A stretch of 64,000 nucleotides of DNA from RHKX01 sp963826475. Lineage in GTDB: Bacteria > Actinomycetota > Thermoleophilia > Solirubrobacterales > 70-9. A program made the translations under genes and the position numbers. Positions within the stretch are counted from its first letter, which is position 1, and each line of letters opens with the position of its first letter. Shown in pieces: positions 42,701 to 51,499 of the stretch. The stretch is from the NCBI GenBank assembly GCA_963826475.1, contig CAWGXC010000003.1, positions 1,736,001-1,800,000 on the forward strand, given 5' to 3'. The notes beneath the pieces are model-generated. The model was not told the origin of the DNA, did not search any database, and saw nothing but the letters and a program-made list of their open reading frames with translations.

Positions 42701-44334
42701 GCGGGCAGCTGCCGGGCCACAAGGTCGATGAGTACATCGGCGCGCTGCGCTTCGCGATGCCGGGGACCGAGCTGATCTCCCCTCCCCCCCATCACGACAT
42801 CTACTCGATCGAGGACCTCAAGCAGCTCATCTACGACCTGCGCGCCGCCAACCCGACCGCAACGGTCTCGGTCAAGCTCGCCGCCGAGTCGGGCGTCGGC
42901 ACCGTCGCCGTCGGCTGCGTCAAGGCGGGCGCCGACCACCTGGTGATCGCCGGCCACGACGGCGGGACCGGGGCCTCCCCCCTCTCCTCGATCCAGGGCG
43001 CGGGCGTTCCCTGGGAGATCGGTCTCGCCGAGACCCAGCAGGCGCTGCTCGACAGCGAGCTGCGGACTCGCGTGATCCTGCAGACGGACGGCCAGATGCG
43101 CACCGGGCGCGACGTCGTCATCGCGGCGCTGCTCGGCGCCGACGAGGTCGGCCTCTCGACCGCCCCGCTGATCGCAACGGGCTGCATCATGATGCGCGTC
43201 TGCCACCTGAACACCTGCCCGGTCGGCGTCGCGACGCAGGATCCCGAGCTCCGCGCGCGGTTCTCGGGCAAGCCAGAGCACGTCGTCAACTACCTGTTCA
43301 TGGTCGCCGAGGAAGCCCGTGGGCTGATGGCCCAGCTGGGCGTCAAGCGGTTCGGCGATCTCGTCGGGCGCACCGAGCTGCTCGAGCCGGTCGCGGTCGA
43401 GCACTGGAAGGCCCGCTCGCTCGACCTGCGCCCGCTGCTCGCTATTCCCGCCAAGGCGATCGACTCTCCCCGCGGCCACATTCCCGGCGACGCCCAGCGG
43501 ACGCGCATCGGTGCCTCCTTCGACGAGCGCGAGCTGATCGGGCCGGCGATGGCGGCGATCCAGAACGGCGAGCAGGTCCGCATCGAGCGGCGGGTGACCA
43601 ACATCGACCTCGCCGTCGGCGGGCGGGTCTCGAACGCGCTCGTCAAGCAGCGCGGCGCCGACGGCCTCCCCGACGACACGATCGAGCTCGTGCTCAACGG
43701 GTCGGCCGGCCAGACGGCGGGCGCCTGGCTGGCTCCGGGCGTGAGCCTCTCGATCTCAGGCGACGTCAACGATTACGCCGGCAAGGGCCTGAGCGGGGGA
43801 ATCCTCTCGGTGTTCCCGCCCGCCGACGCCGGCTACCGGGCCGAGCGCAACGTGATCGCCGGCAACGTCGCCCTCTACGGAGCGACCCAGGGCCGGGCCT
43901 TCTTCCGCGGCCTCGCCGGCGAGCGGTTCGCCGTCCGCAACTCCGGCGCCTTCGCCGTCGTCGAGGGGATCGGGGAGCACGGCTGCGAGTACATGACCGG
44001 AGGCTGCGTGGTCGTCCTCGGGCCGACGGGGCGAAACTTCGCCGCCGGCATGAGCGGCGGGATCGCCTGCATCTGGGATCCCGAGGATGCCTTCCCGGCT
44101 CACTGCAACCAGGAGATGGTCGAGCTCGAGCCGGTCCACTCCGACGGCCACGCCTTCCTCAAGGACCTCATCGGCGAGCACATGCAGCGCACCGGCTCGA
44201 CCGTGGCCGAGAGCCTGCTCGGCCGCTGGGAGGATGCGGTCGAGGAGTTCGTCGTCGTCATCCCGCCCGGCTTCCGCGCCGCGATCGCCCACACCGAGCC
44301 GCCCGCGAAGGCTCGCACGGTGAACCTCGCTTAA
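39730..44334 (+). CDS. gltB: Glutamate synthase large (alpha) subunit
   Basis: A 1534-residue subunit that moves the amide nitrogen of glutamine to 2-oxoglutarate. The ATG at 39730 is taken as start; the first 28 residues are a propeptide to be removed so that Cys29 (F-F-H-D-G-C-G-V-A-C) becomes the N-terminal nucleophile of the glutaminase domain. The FMN/synthase domain follows, with the [3Fe-4S] cysteines Cys1152, Cys1158 and Cys1163 (C-I-M-M-R-V-C-H-L-N-T-C-P-V-G). A C-terminal beta-helix (G-G-x-x-x repeats) ends the protein. gltD follows 16 bases later. Confidence 0.98.
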   Translation: MSEPDQSFIDPQGNPQAGVHDPSFFHDGCGVACVARLDGRAIHETIDRGLVALDRLEHRGATGADASTGDGAGIMIGIPHEFFRLHATEIDSRPAELPGPGRLGVAMCFLQRDAEASELTQARITELVAEAGHTPIGWRDVPVDETSAGEMARACAPRVRQLFISAGGEIADEAEFERSLFVIRRRAERELTPKVSFPSMSCRTIVYKGMLTAPQLPQFYPDLRDLSLASTFAIVHSRFSTNTAPSWELSQPLRMIAHNGEINTARGNVNWMRAREAVLSSEAFGDDLADCLPLIAEDASDSAAFDNTLELMVLGGRTLQHAMMMMIPAAWEGRGDEVPAALEGFYRYHSRLLEPWDGPAAMAFSDGHTLGAMLDRNGLRPGRWMVTRDGWVCLGSESGIFTVEPAKIARMGRLEPAKLFIVDLESGLVSTDGEVEIAVADAAPYGEWYAEGKLGVRELPDPHATIQPIEPLLRRQLAFGYTQEDIRILLAPLLRDGREPTGSMGNDLSLAVFSDHEPSLFSYFKQRFAQVTNPAIDSVREAIVMSLRTDIGPQGNLLSDQPQVVNHVELAHPILTDFELERLRRNPHKALHSTTIDTTWALENGEDGLEIALDRIREQAIEALRENTTLLVLSDRATGPGRVPIPSLLACSTVHHALVREGTRLRAALVVESGEPRELHHIAALIGYGATAINPYLMLETMTMMDEPTVGLDGPLTNASEQAIAGIKKGLLKILSKIGIATIRSYRGAQIFEIVGLDERVVEEHFTGTPSRLGGIGIGEIAAEALERHASAYPTEHGLALAGYVEEAGLPAAHQKLLPQGGVYRWRRDGEKHMWDPETISSLQRATRSESDEGQEAYEEFSRRVNEENSSHALLRGLLGFRDSMTPYDVDEVEEAKEIVKRFSTGAMSLGALSPEAHETLAIAMNRVGGWSNSGEGGEDRRRNTPDANGDQRRSRIRQVASGRFGVDIEYLSQADQIQIKIAQGAKPGEGGQLPGHKVDEYIGALRFAMPGTELISPPPHHDIYSIEDLKQLIYDLRAANPTATVSVKLAAESGVGTVAVGCVKAGADHLVIAGHDGGTGASPLSSIQGAGVPWEIGLAETQQALLDSELRTRVILQTDGQMRTGRDVVIAALLGADEVGLSTAPLIATGCIMMRVCHLNTCPVGVATQDPELRARFSGKPEHVVNYLFMVAEEARGLMAQLGVKRFGDLVGRTELLEPVAVEHWKARSLDLRPLLAIPAKAIDSPRGHIPGDAQRTRIGASFDERELIGPAMAAIQNGEQVRIERRVTNIDLAVGGRVSNALVKQRGADGLPDDTIELVLNGSAGQTAGAWLAPGVSLSISGDVNDYAGKGLSGGILSVFPPADAGYRAERNVIAGNVALYGATQGRAFFRGLAGERFAVRNSGAFAVVEGIGEHGCEYMTGGCVVVLGPTGRNFAAGMSGGIACIWDPEDAFPAHCNQEMVELEPVHSDGHAFLKDLIGEHMQRTGSTVAESLLGRWEDAVEEFVVVIPPGFRAAIAHTEPPAKARTVNLA

Positions 44335-44350
44335 CCGCGAGAGCCCACTC

Positions 44351-45772
44351 ATGGCCAACCCCCGTGGATTCCTCGACGTGCAGCGCGTCCCCGCCCCCGA
44401 GCGGGACGCGAGCGAGCGCGTGCACGACTACGGCGAGATCTACCAGACGCTTCCCGAGGAGGAGCTCAAGCACCAGGCGTCCCGCTGCATGGATTGTGGC
44501 GTGCCCTTCTGCAACAGCGCCTGCCCGCTGGGAAACCTGATCCCGGACTGGAACGACCTCGCCAGGGTCGGCGACTGGAAGGGAGCGATCGAGCAGCTCC
44601 ACGCCACCAACAACTTCCCCGAGTTCACCGGGCTGATCTGCCCGGCGCCATGCGAGTCGGCCTGCGTGCTCGACATCGACGACGACCCGGTGATGATCAA
44701 GCAGATCGAGTACTGGACGATCAACAACGCCTTCGAGGAGGGTTGGATCGTTCCCCGCCCGCCCGCCATCAGGACCGGGCGCAAGGTCGCGGTAGTCGGC
44801 TCCGGCCCGGCCGGGCTCGCGGCCGCCGACGAGCTCAACAAGGTCGGCCACAAGGTCACCGTCTACGAGAAGGACGAGGCTGTCGGCGGCCTGCTTCGCT
44901 TCGGCGTCCCCGACGCCAAGCTCGAGAAATGGATGATCGACCGCCGCGTCGACATCCTCGAGCAGGAGGGCATCGAGTTCATCTGCGACGTCGACGTCGG
45001 CGTCGACATCACCGCCGACGAGCTCCGCTCCGGGTTCGACGCCATCGTGATCGCCGTCGGCTCGAGGGTCGAGCGGGACCTCGAGCTGCCCGGCCGCGAG
45101 CTCGACGGAGTCCACTTCGCGATGGATTACCTCTACCAGCGCAATCGCTGGGTCGCCAGGTCCCAAGGCAGGCCCGCCCGCGAGGCGGAGAAGGTCATCA
45201 CCGCCAGGGGCAAGCGCGTCGTCGTGATCGGCGGTGGCGACACCGGCATGGACTGCGTCTCCAATGCGCTCCGCGAGGAGGCCGAGGACGTTCTGCTCCT
45301 CGACGTCTACCCCGAGGTTCCCGACGACGGCCGTTACCCCAACACGCCCTGGCCGACCCAGCCGCGGCGGCTGATCACAACCTACGCGCTCGAGGAGGGC
45401 GGCGAGCGCCAGTTCGGCCGCGAGGTCATGGGCCTCGAGGGGGAAGACGGCGCCGTCAGGCGCGTCCAGGTCCGCCAGGTCACCGGCGACTCCTCCCGCA
45501 CGCTCGTCGGGGTCGAGGGCAGTGACCACACGGTTGACGCCGAGCTCGTCCTGATCGCCGTGGGATTCACCAACCCCGCGCCCGAAGGCCTGCTGCAGGA
45601 CCTCGGCGTGGACCTCGACCGCCGGGGCAACGTCAGGGCACGCACCTTCAGGACCTCGGTCGAGCAGGTCTACGCCGCCGGCGACGCCCGCGTCGGGGCG
45701 AGCCTCGTGGTCACCGCGATCGCCGAGGGCCGCAAGTGCGCCCGGGTGGTCGAGGCGGCGCTGCGGACCTGA
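44351..45772 (+). CDS. gltD: Glutamate synthase small (beta) subunit
   Basis: A 473-residue NADPH-dependent subunit that feeds electrons to GltB. An N-terminal Fe-S region has Cys46, 49, 54 and 58 (C-M-D-C-G-V-P-F-C-N-S-A-C-P) and Cys97, 101 and 105 (C-P-A-P-C-E-S-A-C). The FAD motif V-V-G-S-G-P-A-G-L-A follows near 148, and the NADPH motif V-V-V-I-G-G-G-D-T-G-M-D-C near 293. A final FAD contact lies in Y-A-A-G-D-A-R. Full length for the family. Operon partner of gltB. Confidence 0.98.
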   Translation: MANPRGFLDVQRVPAPERDASERVHDYGEIYQTLPEEELKHQASRCMDCGVPFCNSACPLGNLIPDWNDLARVGDWKGAIEQLHATNNFPEFTGLICPAPCESACVLDIDDDPVMIKQIEYWTINNAFEEGWIVPRPPAIRTGRKVAVVGSGPAGLAAADELNKVGHKVTVYEKDEAVGGLLRFGVPDAKLEKWMIDRRVDILEQEGIEFICDVDVGVDITADELRSGFDAIVIAVGSRVERDLELPGRELDGVHFAMDYLYQRNRWVARSQGRPAREAEKVITARGKRVVVIGGGDTGMDCVSNALREEAEDVLLLDVYPEVPDDGRYPNTPWPTQPRRLITTYALEEGGERQFGREVMGLEGEDGAVRRVQVRQVTGDSSRTLVGVEGSDHTVDAELVLIAVGFTNPAPEGLLQDLGVDLDRRGNVRARTFRTSVEQVYAAGDARVGASLVVTAIAEGRKCARVVEAALRT

Positions 45773-45822
45773 GTCCGGCTCGCCCGATCCCTCGGGCCTC
45801 CGAAAGCGCGACAATCGGCCAT

Positions 45823-47631
45823 GTGAAGCGCCTGCTCGGAGCCCTGACGATCCTTCCGCTGATGATCGCGGCCACCCCCGCGTCCGGCGCCGGGCCGCTC
45901 GGGCTAGGGGACTGCGCCACGACTCAGGGCACTTACCAATGCTCGGGAATCGTGAGAACGTGGGACGGAGTCCCGCTCGATACGACGCTGACCCTTCCCT
46001 CGGCCGAGGCCAGGCACCTGCCGCTCGTCGCCGAGATCCACGGCTTCGGGAACAGCAAGTACGAGTACCTCGATCCCGAGTCGACCGCCTACACCGACAA
46101 CGCCTTCTCCTGGGCCAGGGATGGCTACGCCACCCTCACCTACACCGCCCGCGGGCTCTGGGGATCGTGCGGGACGCCGGAGTCCCGGCTGGCGGACCCT
46201 GCGGGATGCGCACGTGGCTACATCCACCTCGCCGACGCCCGCTACGAGGTCCGCGACACCCAGGAGCTGATCGGACGCCTCGTCGACGAGGGCTACGTGG
46301 CGAGAGGGCGGATCGGGGTCACCGGCGACTCCTACGGCGGCGGACAGTCGCTGATGCTCGCCGCGCTGCGCAACCGGACGATGCTTCCGAGCGGCGAGCT
46401 CGTCCCGTGGAGGAGCCCCGCCGGCACACCGCTCCGCATCGCCGCCGCGGCCCCCGTCATCCCCTGGAGCGATCTGATCACGGCGGCTGCTCCCAACGGA
46501 CGGGTCGCCGCCAACGGCATCACAGGGCGACGGCGGGCGACGACCCCCGTGGGGGTGGTGAAGACCACCTTCGTCAACGGGATCTTCCTGGCGGCTCAGT
46601 TCGCCGTGGGGCCGGGTCAGCCGGTCGGCGAGCCCTTCGTCTCCGGCCGACCGATGGGCTACCTCGCACCACCGGCCCTCGATCCCGACGCCGACATCGC
46701 CTCCGTCGTCGCGCGCACCGATCGCGGCGAGCCCTACACGGACCCGGAGGCCGAGGCCATCGTGGCCGACCTGACCCGCTACCACTCCGCCTATTACATC
46801 GACCCGGGCGTCAAGCCGCCTCCACTCCTCCTTGCCTCGGGCTTCACCGACGACCTCTTCCCCGTCGACGAGGTGCTGCGTTACGCGAACCGGACCCGCA
46901 AGCTCTACCCGCATTCCCCGGTCTCGCTCCTGCTCGGTGACTTCGGCCACCAGCGCGCTTCCAACAAGCCGGTCGAGCGGGATCGGATGCTCCGCGACAT
47001 CCACCGGTGGTTCGACCATTACCTGCGGGGCGGTGGCAGATCGCCTCGTCTCGGAGCGACCGCCTACCTCCAGACCTGCCCGAAGGAGCGAGCGTCGATC
47101 GGCCCGTTCCACGCGTCGACCTTCGCGAAGCTCTCCCGTCGCACCATCCGCTCGACCTTCCGCAAGCCTCGCTCGGTGCGCTCCGACGGAGGAGACCCCG
47201 CGGTCGGGCGGGCGCTCGACCCCGTCGCCGGCGGCGGTGACGGTTGCGTCGTCACGCCCTCGGAGCGCGCGGCCGGCACGGCCCGCTACCGGCTGCGGAC
47301 CGTCAAGCGCCGGCCGATCAGCCTGCTGGGTGCGCCGAAGCTGACCGCCAACCTCGAGATAGCCGGTGCCGGGCCGGGCGTGGCGCAGGTCGCGGCGCGA
47401 CTTTGGGACGTGGCGCCGGACGGTCGATCCCAGCGGCTCATCGCACGCGGCCTCTACCGGCCGGCCGACGGCCGCAACGCATGGCAACTCCACCCGGCCG
47501 CATGGCGAGTCGGGCGCGGCCACCGTCTCGAGCTCGAGTTGCTGGGCAACGATGCTCCCTTCGCCCGACCATCGAACGGGAGCTTCGAGGTGACGATCAG
47601 CGACCTGCGAGTCAGGCTCCCGGCGCGCTGA
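45823..47631 (+). CDS. Secreted CocE/NonD-type alpha/beta hydrolase
   Basis: A 602-residue exported hydrolase of the S15/CocE family. The signal peptide covers residues 1-23 (L-T-I-L-P-L-M-I-A-A-T-P-A-S-G-A). The alpha/beta domain has nucleophile Ser170 (T-G-D-S-Y-G-G-G), the Asp candidate in F-T-D-D-L-F and the His in F-G-H-Q-R. A C-terminal jelly-roll follows (R-L-W-D-V-A-P-D-G). Family members cleave X-Pro dipeptides, esters or acyl groups. GTG 45823 is chosen as it begins the signal peptide; a GACAAT hexamer seven bases upstream may be its -10 box. Confidence 0.88.
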   Translation: MKRLLGALTILPLMIAATPASGAGPLGLGDCATTQGTYQCSGIVRTWDGVPLDTTLTLPSAEARHLPLVAEIHGFGNSKYEYLDPESTAYTDNAFSWARDGYATLTYTARGLWGSCGTPESRLADPAGCARGYIHLADARYEVRDTQELIGRLVDEGYVARGRIGVTGDSYGGGQSLMLAALRNRTMLPSGELVPWRSPAGTPLRIAAAAPVIPWSDLITAAAPNGRVAANGITGRRRATTPVGVVKTTFVNGIFLAAQFAVGPGQPVGEPFVSGRPMGYLAPPALDPDADIASVVARTDRGEPYTDPEAEAIVADLTRYHSAYYIDPGVKPPPLLLASGFTDDLFPVDEVLRYANRTRKLYPHSPVSLLLGDFGHQRASNKPVERDRMLRDIHRWFDHYLRGGGRSPRLGATAYLQTCPKERASIGPFHASTFAKLSRRTIRSTFRKPRSVRSDGGDPAVGRALDPVAGGGDGCVVTPSERAAGTARYRLRTVKRRPISLLGAPKLTANLEIAGAGPGVAQVAARLWDVAPDGRSQRLIARGLYRPADGRNAWQLHPAAWRVGRGHRLELELLGNDAPFARPSNGSFEVTISDLRVRLPAR

Positions 47632-47649
47632 CGGCCCGGCGCTCAGGCG

Positions 47650-48810
47650 TCAGTCCATCGCTCTGAGCCAATCTCCGAGGAACGGTTCGAAGACGTAGTG
47701 GGAGCCGTCAGGGCCACGGGCGACCAGCTCTCGCTCGACGAGCACCCGCAAGGCGGTCTGGACGGTCGCCGCAGAAGGCAGGCGATGGCGCACGCGGTAG
47801 GCGCTCGCGAGGGGGCGGCCCGGCTCGAGCGCGAGAGCTTGCAGGACGAGCTTCTGCGCCGCCGACGCACCCTCCCAGCGGAGCTGAAAATGCGAGTTCT
47901 CCGAGCGCAGGACGGCGTCGACGGCGCGCTCGAGCTCGGCCCCGCCCGCGACGCCGTCGAATGGGGTCTCCTCCCAGAGGAAGTAGCAGAGCTCCTGTGT
48001 TGCGTAGGGGTGACCTGCTGTCCGTTCGAGTACGGCAGCGAGGGCCTCCTCTCCCGCCCGCTTGTTGGTCTTGGCGAAGCGCGCGGCGAGGAACGGCGAA
48101 AACAGCGCGGGGTCGATCAGGCCGAGCTCGGTGCGCTTCGCGCTACGCCAGAAGGGCTCGTTCTCATCGTTGAAGATGCGTTCCATCATGTGGCGCCTGC
48201 TGCCCAGATAGACGTGGGCGACCTCGGGTTGCTGCTCGAAGATCGTCCGCATGAGCCGTGGCAGGCCGGCGTCGATCGACTCGATCTCCTGGAACTCATC
48301 GAGGATCAGCGCAACGCGACGCTTCCGCCCCGCCCCGAGCTCGCCGAGCAGCTCGAGGAGGCGCTCGATCGTGGCATCGATGTCGGCGTCGGAATGCTCA
48401 ACGCCGAAGGAGAAGGTCAGGTCCCCGTCCCCCGGATCGACGCTGATCTGAGGCACCACGCGGAGCCCGCGGAACGGAGCGAGCGCAGCCTCCCTCGCCC
48501 GCTCGAGCGGCGAGGCGATGCTGCCGTGGACGGCGGCTGCCAGCCGTCCGGCAAGCCGTGCCTTCGACGGCGTGGTCATCAGGTTCACGTAGGCGACGAG
48601 CACCCCCTCGTCGGTGAGCTGACGCATCACCTTCCAGACGAGCGACGATTTCCCGAAGCGCCGGGGGGCGAAGATGACCACGTCTTGGCCATTGCGGACG
48701 TCGAACTTGAGCTCCTGGACCTCCGCTTCCCGATCGGCGAACGCGTCGTCGAGAGCGAGGCTCCCGAAGCGGAAGGGGTTCTGGGGAGCCGTTATGTGGG
48801 TCGCCATCAT
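47650..48810 (-). CDS. AAA ATPase of the archaeal-type ATPase family
   Basis: A 386-residue STAND-like/AAA protein of the ATPase_2 (PF01637-type) group. Walker A is A-P-R-R-F-G-K-S-S (48-56), Walker B A-L-I-L-D-E (167-172) followed by F-Q-E-I, a sensor-like S-R-R-H-M-M, and a C-terminal winged-helix region (A-Q-K-L-V-L-Q-A-L-A). Members occur scattered in bacteria, often as strain-specific genes, and their function is not known. A consensus promoter ends seven bases before the ATG at 48810, so the message is probably leaderless. Confidence 0.82.
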   Translation of the reverse strand: MMATHITAPQNPFRFGSLALDDAFADREAEVQELKFDVRNGQDVVIFAPRRFGKSSLVWKVMRQLTDEGVLVAYVNLMTTPSKARLAGRLAAAVHGSIASPLERAREAALAPFRGLRVVPQISVDPGDGDLTFSFGVEHSDADIDATIERLLELLGELGAGRKRRVALILDEFQEIESIDAGLPRLMRTIFEQQPEVAHVYLGSRRHMMERIFNDENEPFWRSAKRTELGLIDPALFSPFLAARFAKTNKRAGEEALAAVLERTAGHPYATQELCYFLWEETPFDGVAGGAELERAVDAVLRSENSHFQLRWEGASAAQKLVLQALALEPGRPLASAYRVRHRLPSAATVQTALRVLVERELVARGPDGSHYVFEPFLGDWLRAMD

Positions 48811-48817
48811 GGTTAGA

Positions 48818-48846
48818 AGCATAATCATGCTCCGACATGGTTTCAA
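48818..48846 (-). promoter_or_regulatory. Consensus-like housekeeping promoter of the AAA ATPase
   Basis: On the minus strand TTGAAA (48841-48846) and TATGCT (48818-48823) are separated by exactly 17 bases. The -10 box ends seven bases before the ATG, placing the transcript start at or next to the start codon. This is the closest match to the standard -35/-10 pattern found in the window. Confidence 0.75.
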
Positions 48847-48891
48847 GTTGATTTAGGCGCTGGGCAGCCGGCCGCTCTATGGTCGCCCTCG

Positions 48892-49893
48892 GTGAGCCGC
48901 TCCCCCATCGCAATCCCCGAGATCGACACCGATCCCACCCTTCGGATCGTGGAGGAGGGCTTTCCGGCCGCGGCCCCCTCGCACTCGTGGCTGCGACGCC
49001 ACTCGAGGGCGGTTTCCATCGCGTTCGGGGTGACGGTCACCGCGGCTCTGATCGTCGGCGTCTACTCCAAGCGGACCGATTTCGTCGATGCGGTCAACGC
49101 CGCCTCGCTCGGGGTCCTCGCCGGCGCCGCGGCCATGCAGGTCGTCTGGCTGGTCGCCCGCAGCGAGGCCTGGCACGTTTGCGTTGACGCAGCGGGCGGG
49201 GACGCCGGACGCCGACCGCTCTACCGGGCCGCCGCGATCGGCTACCTCGGCAACCTGCTCAACAGCAGCTTCGGGCTCGCGGTGCGGATCGCCGAGTTGC
49301 GGCGCACGTCTCCGGACCTCGCGCCGAAGGCCGGGGTCCTCGTCGCGGCCGAGATGCCTATCGTCGTGATCGAGATCGCCCTGGCGGCGATCTGCTCCTT
49401 CACCCTCGTCGGGCCGCTCGGCGTCCCCTGGTGGGCACCGTTGATCGCCCTCGCGCTCGGCGTCGGGATCGTCGCCGGGCTGAGCCGCCTCGCCCACAAG
49501 AAGCGCGAGGGGTTCTGGAAGGGCCTCTCCGTCCTGCGAGGACTCCGCCACCGCAACACGATCATCGCGCTGACGGTCTTCGCGGTCAGCGCCCAGGTCT
49601 TCCGCAACTGGCTCGTGCTGCGAGGTGTGGGCGTCGAGGTGTCCGTCTTCGATTCGATGGCGCTGCTGATAGCCACCGCGGCGCTGGGATTGCTGCCGGT
49701 CGGACCGGGTCTCGGCGCGGCGACGACGGTGCTGATCCTCGGCTCCAACGGCGTGGCCGCAGCCGCCGCGGGCGGAGCATTGCTGACCGCGACTGGAGCC
49801 GTCGGAGCGCTGGTATTCGCCTCGTGGGCAATCGCCGATCGGCTCCGCACCCGCGGAGCCACGAGGCCCGTGCACCGTCATCCGAGCTCCTGA
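48892..49893 (+). CDS. Flippase-like membrane protein (LPG synthase transmembrane family)
   Basis: A 333-residue integral membrane protein with about seven to eight hydrophobic segments. The segment Y-L-G-N-L-L-N-S-S-F-G-L-A-V-R-I-A-E-L and the late P-V-G-P-G-L-G-A-A match the UPF0104/LPG_synthase_TM family, which is related to the flippase domain of MprF and to bacterial membrane proteins of unknown cargo. GTG start with TATGGT eight bases upstream (leaderless pattern). A good terminator overlaps the stop codon. Divergent from the AAA ATPase. Confidence 0.78.
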   Translation: MSRSPIAIPEIDTDPTLRIVEEGFPAAAPSHSWLRRHSRAVSIAFGVTVTAALIVGVYSKRTDFVDAVNAASLGVLAGAAAMQVVWLVARSEAWHVCVDAAGGDAGRRPLYRAAAIGYLGNLLNSSFGLAVRIAELRRTSPDLAPKAGVLVAAEMPIVVIEIALAAICSFTLVGPLGVPWWAPLIALALGVGIVAGLSRLAHKKREGFWKGLSVLRGLRHRNTIIALTVFAVSAQVFRNWLVLRGVGVEVSVFDSMALLIATAALGLLPVGPGLGAATTVLILGSNGVAAAAAGGALLTATGAVGALVFASWAIADRLRTRGATRPVHRHPSS

Positions 49894-49917
49894 AACCCGC
49901 TCGTAACGCGGGTTTTT
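49893..49917 (+). terminator. Intrinsic terminator
   Basis: AAACCCGC (49893-49900) and GCGGGTTT (49908-49915) pair perfectly around a seven-base loop, followed by T residues to 49917. The stem begins inside the TGA stop of the flippase-like gene. Confidence 0.88.
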
Positions 49918-50047
49918 GGGGCCGACGTTAAACTTGGAGTCCGAGTTGGGAGGCGCGGACCCCATCCGCAACCGATTCGATCACCCCACGGGCATTTCGC
50001 GCACCGAGACCCCTCGCTGGCTGCGTCGCTCAGGAACGGAGCTCCAC

Positions 50048-50371
50048 ATGCAGTCCAGCCCAACCTCAGAAGCCGCCGCGGCCACCGCCGTCAAGGGCAA
50101 GACCGCGATGTGCGACGACAAGATCATCGGCGACGGAGGCAACGTCACCGTCTACGAGCGCCCCGACGGCTCTCGCTACTCGCTCGACAAACGGGGGGTC
50201 GGGACCGAGTGGCCCGCCGACGGTCAGGTCTTCGGACATGCTCGCTTCGATTCCCGTGAGCTGGCCTCAGGCAGCTGGGCGAACTCCCGTTGTCTGCCCG
50301 AGAAGCCGGAAGAGGTCGAGGTCAGCGTCAGCCGCGCCCGCCGCCGCGGGAGTCGCTTCCGCACCGCCTGA
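50048..50371 (+). CDS. Hypothetical protein
   Basis: A 107-residue soluble protein. The ATG at 50048 has GGAG seven bases upstream; an open frame before it crosses the terminator and is unlikely to be translated. Residues 20-85 could form a small beta-rich domain (V-T-V-Y-E-R-P-D-G-S-R-Y-S-L-D-K, W-P-A-D-G-Q-V-F-G-H-A), followed by an Arg-rich tail. No family is recognised. Confidence 0.6.
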   Translation: MQSSPTSEAAAATAVKGKTAMCDDKIIGDGGNVTVYERPDGSRYSLDKRGVGTEWPADGQVFGHARFDSRELASGSWANSRCLPEKPEEVEVSVSRARRRGSRFRTA

Positions 50372-50437
50372 GGCGCGTAGGGATCCCGGGTTCCGGGTAC
50401 GGGTGGTTGTAAGCGCAACCAACCGAAGGGACCACCA

Positions 50438-51430
50438 GTGAAGAAGCGACAGCTCGGCGACAGCGACCTCGAGATCACCGAGATCTCACTCGGGTCCTGG
50501 CTGACCTACTCCGGCGGCGTCGAACGCGACCAGAGCGAGGCCTGCACCCGCGCCGCCTACGAGGCCGGCATCAACTTCTTCGACACCGCCAACGCCTACG
50601 GCGACGGCGCCTCCGAGACCGCCTGGGGCGAGATCCTCTCCGATTACCCGCGCGACTCCTACGTCCTCGCGACGAAGGTCTTCTTCGAGGGCAGCAACGG
50701 TGGCGGGCTCTCCGCCGAGCAGATCGCCAAGCAGATCGACCTCTCGCTCGGCCGGCTGCAGACCGACTTCGTCGACCTCTACCAATGCCACCGCTTCGAC
50801 GTCGACGTCCCGATCGAGGAGACCATGGAAGCCCTCGCCGAGGTCGTCGAATCAGGCAAGGCCCGATACATCGGCTTCAGCGAGTGGACGCCCGAGCAGA
50901 TCCGCGCCGGCCTCGAGGCCGCTCCCAGCGGTGCCAAGTTCGTCTCCTCCCAGCCGCAGTACTCGATGCTCTGGCGCGCGCCCGAGGCCGAGGTCTTCGA
51001 GCTGTGCGCCGACAACGGCATCTCCCAGGTCGTCTGGTCGCCGCTGGCCGAGGGCGTGCTGACCGGAAAGTACAAGCCGGGCGAGCAGCCACCGGCGGAC
51101 TCCCGCGCCGCCAGCGACGAGATGAGCACGTTCATCAAGCAGCGCCTCACCGATGAGACCCTCGAGGCCGTCCAGAAGCTGAAGCCGATCGCCGACGACG
51201 CCGGCCTCTCGATGCCACAGCTCGCGCTCGCCTGGGTCCTGCGGCGCAGCGAGGTCGCCTCGGCGATCGTCGGCGCCTCCCGCCCCGAGCAGGTTCACCA
51301 GAACATCGAGGCATCGGAGGTCGACCTATCCGAGGACGTGCTGAGCGCGATCGACGAGGCGCTCGGCGACGTGCCGGTGACGGGCACCACGTTGGCGCCC
51401 GGCGCAAGCGACGGCGTCAAGCACCGCTAG
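50438..51430 (+). CDS. Aldo/keto reductase
   Basis: A 330-residue NADPH-dependent reductase of the AKR superfamily, closest by eye to the Kv-beta/YghZ-like group. The catalytic tetrad is Asp49, Tyr54, Lys80 and His118 (F-D-T-A-N-A-Y-G, A-T-K, Q-C-H). The C-terminal cofactor motif A-I-V-G-A-S-R-P-E-Q is present. Substrates are probably aldehydes or ketones. GTG start with AAGGGA nine bases upstream. It is convergent with the HMG-CoA reductase gene, with a strong hairpin between. Confidence 0.94.
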   Translation: MKKRQLGDSDLEITEISLGSWLTYSGGVERDQSEACTRAAYEAGINFFDTANAYGDGASETAWGEILSDYPRDSYVLATKVFFEGSNGGGLSAEQIAKQIDLSLGRLQTDFVDLYQCHRFDVDVPIEETMEALAEVVESGKARYIGFSEWTPEQIRAGLEAAPSGAKFVSSQPQYSMLWRAPEAEVFELCADNGISQVVWSPLAEGVLTGKYKPGEQPPADSRAASDEMSTFIKQRLTDETLEAVQKLKPIADDAGLSMPQLALAWVLRRSEVASAIVGASRPEQVHQNIEASEVDLSEDVLSAIDEALGDVPVTGTTLAPGASDGVKHR

Positions 51431-51450
51431 GGGCCGCGGCACACCTCTCC

Positions 51451-51489
51451 GGCACGGATCCGGTCGCTATACGACACCGGATCCGTGCC
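51451..51489. terminator. Perfect 14-base-pair hairpin between convergent genes
   Basis: GGCACGGATCCGGT (51451-51464) and its exact complement (51476-51489) flank an 11-base loop. It lies between the convergent stops of the aldo/keto reductase and HMG-CoA reductase genes and probably acts as a two-way transcription end, though it lacks a T-run. Confidence 0.65.
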
Positions 51490-51499
51490 ACCGCGCGGT

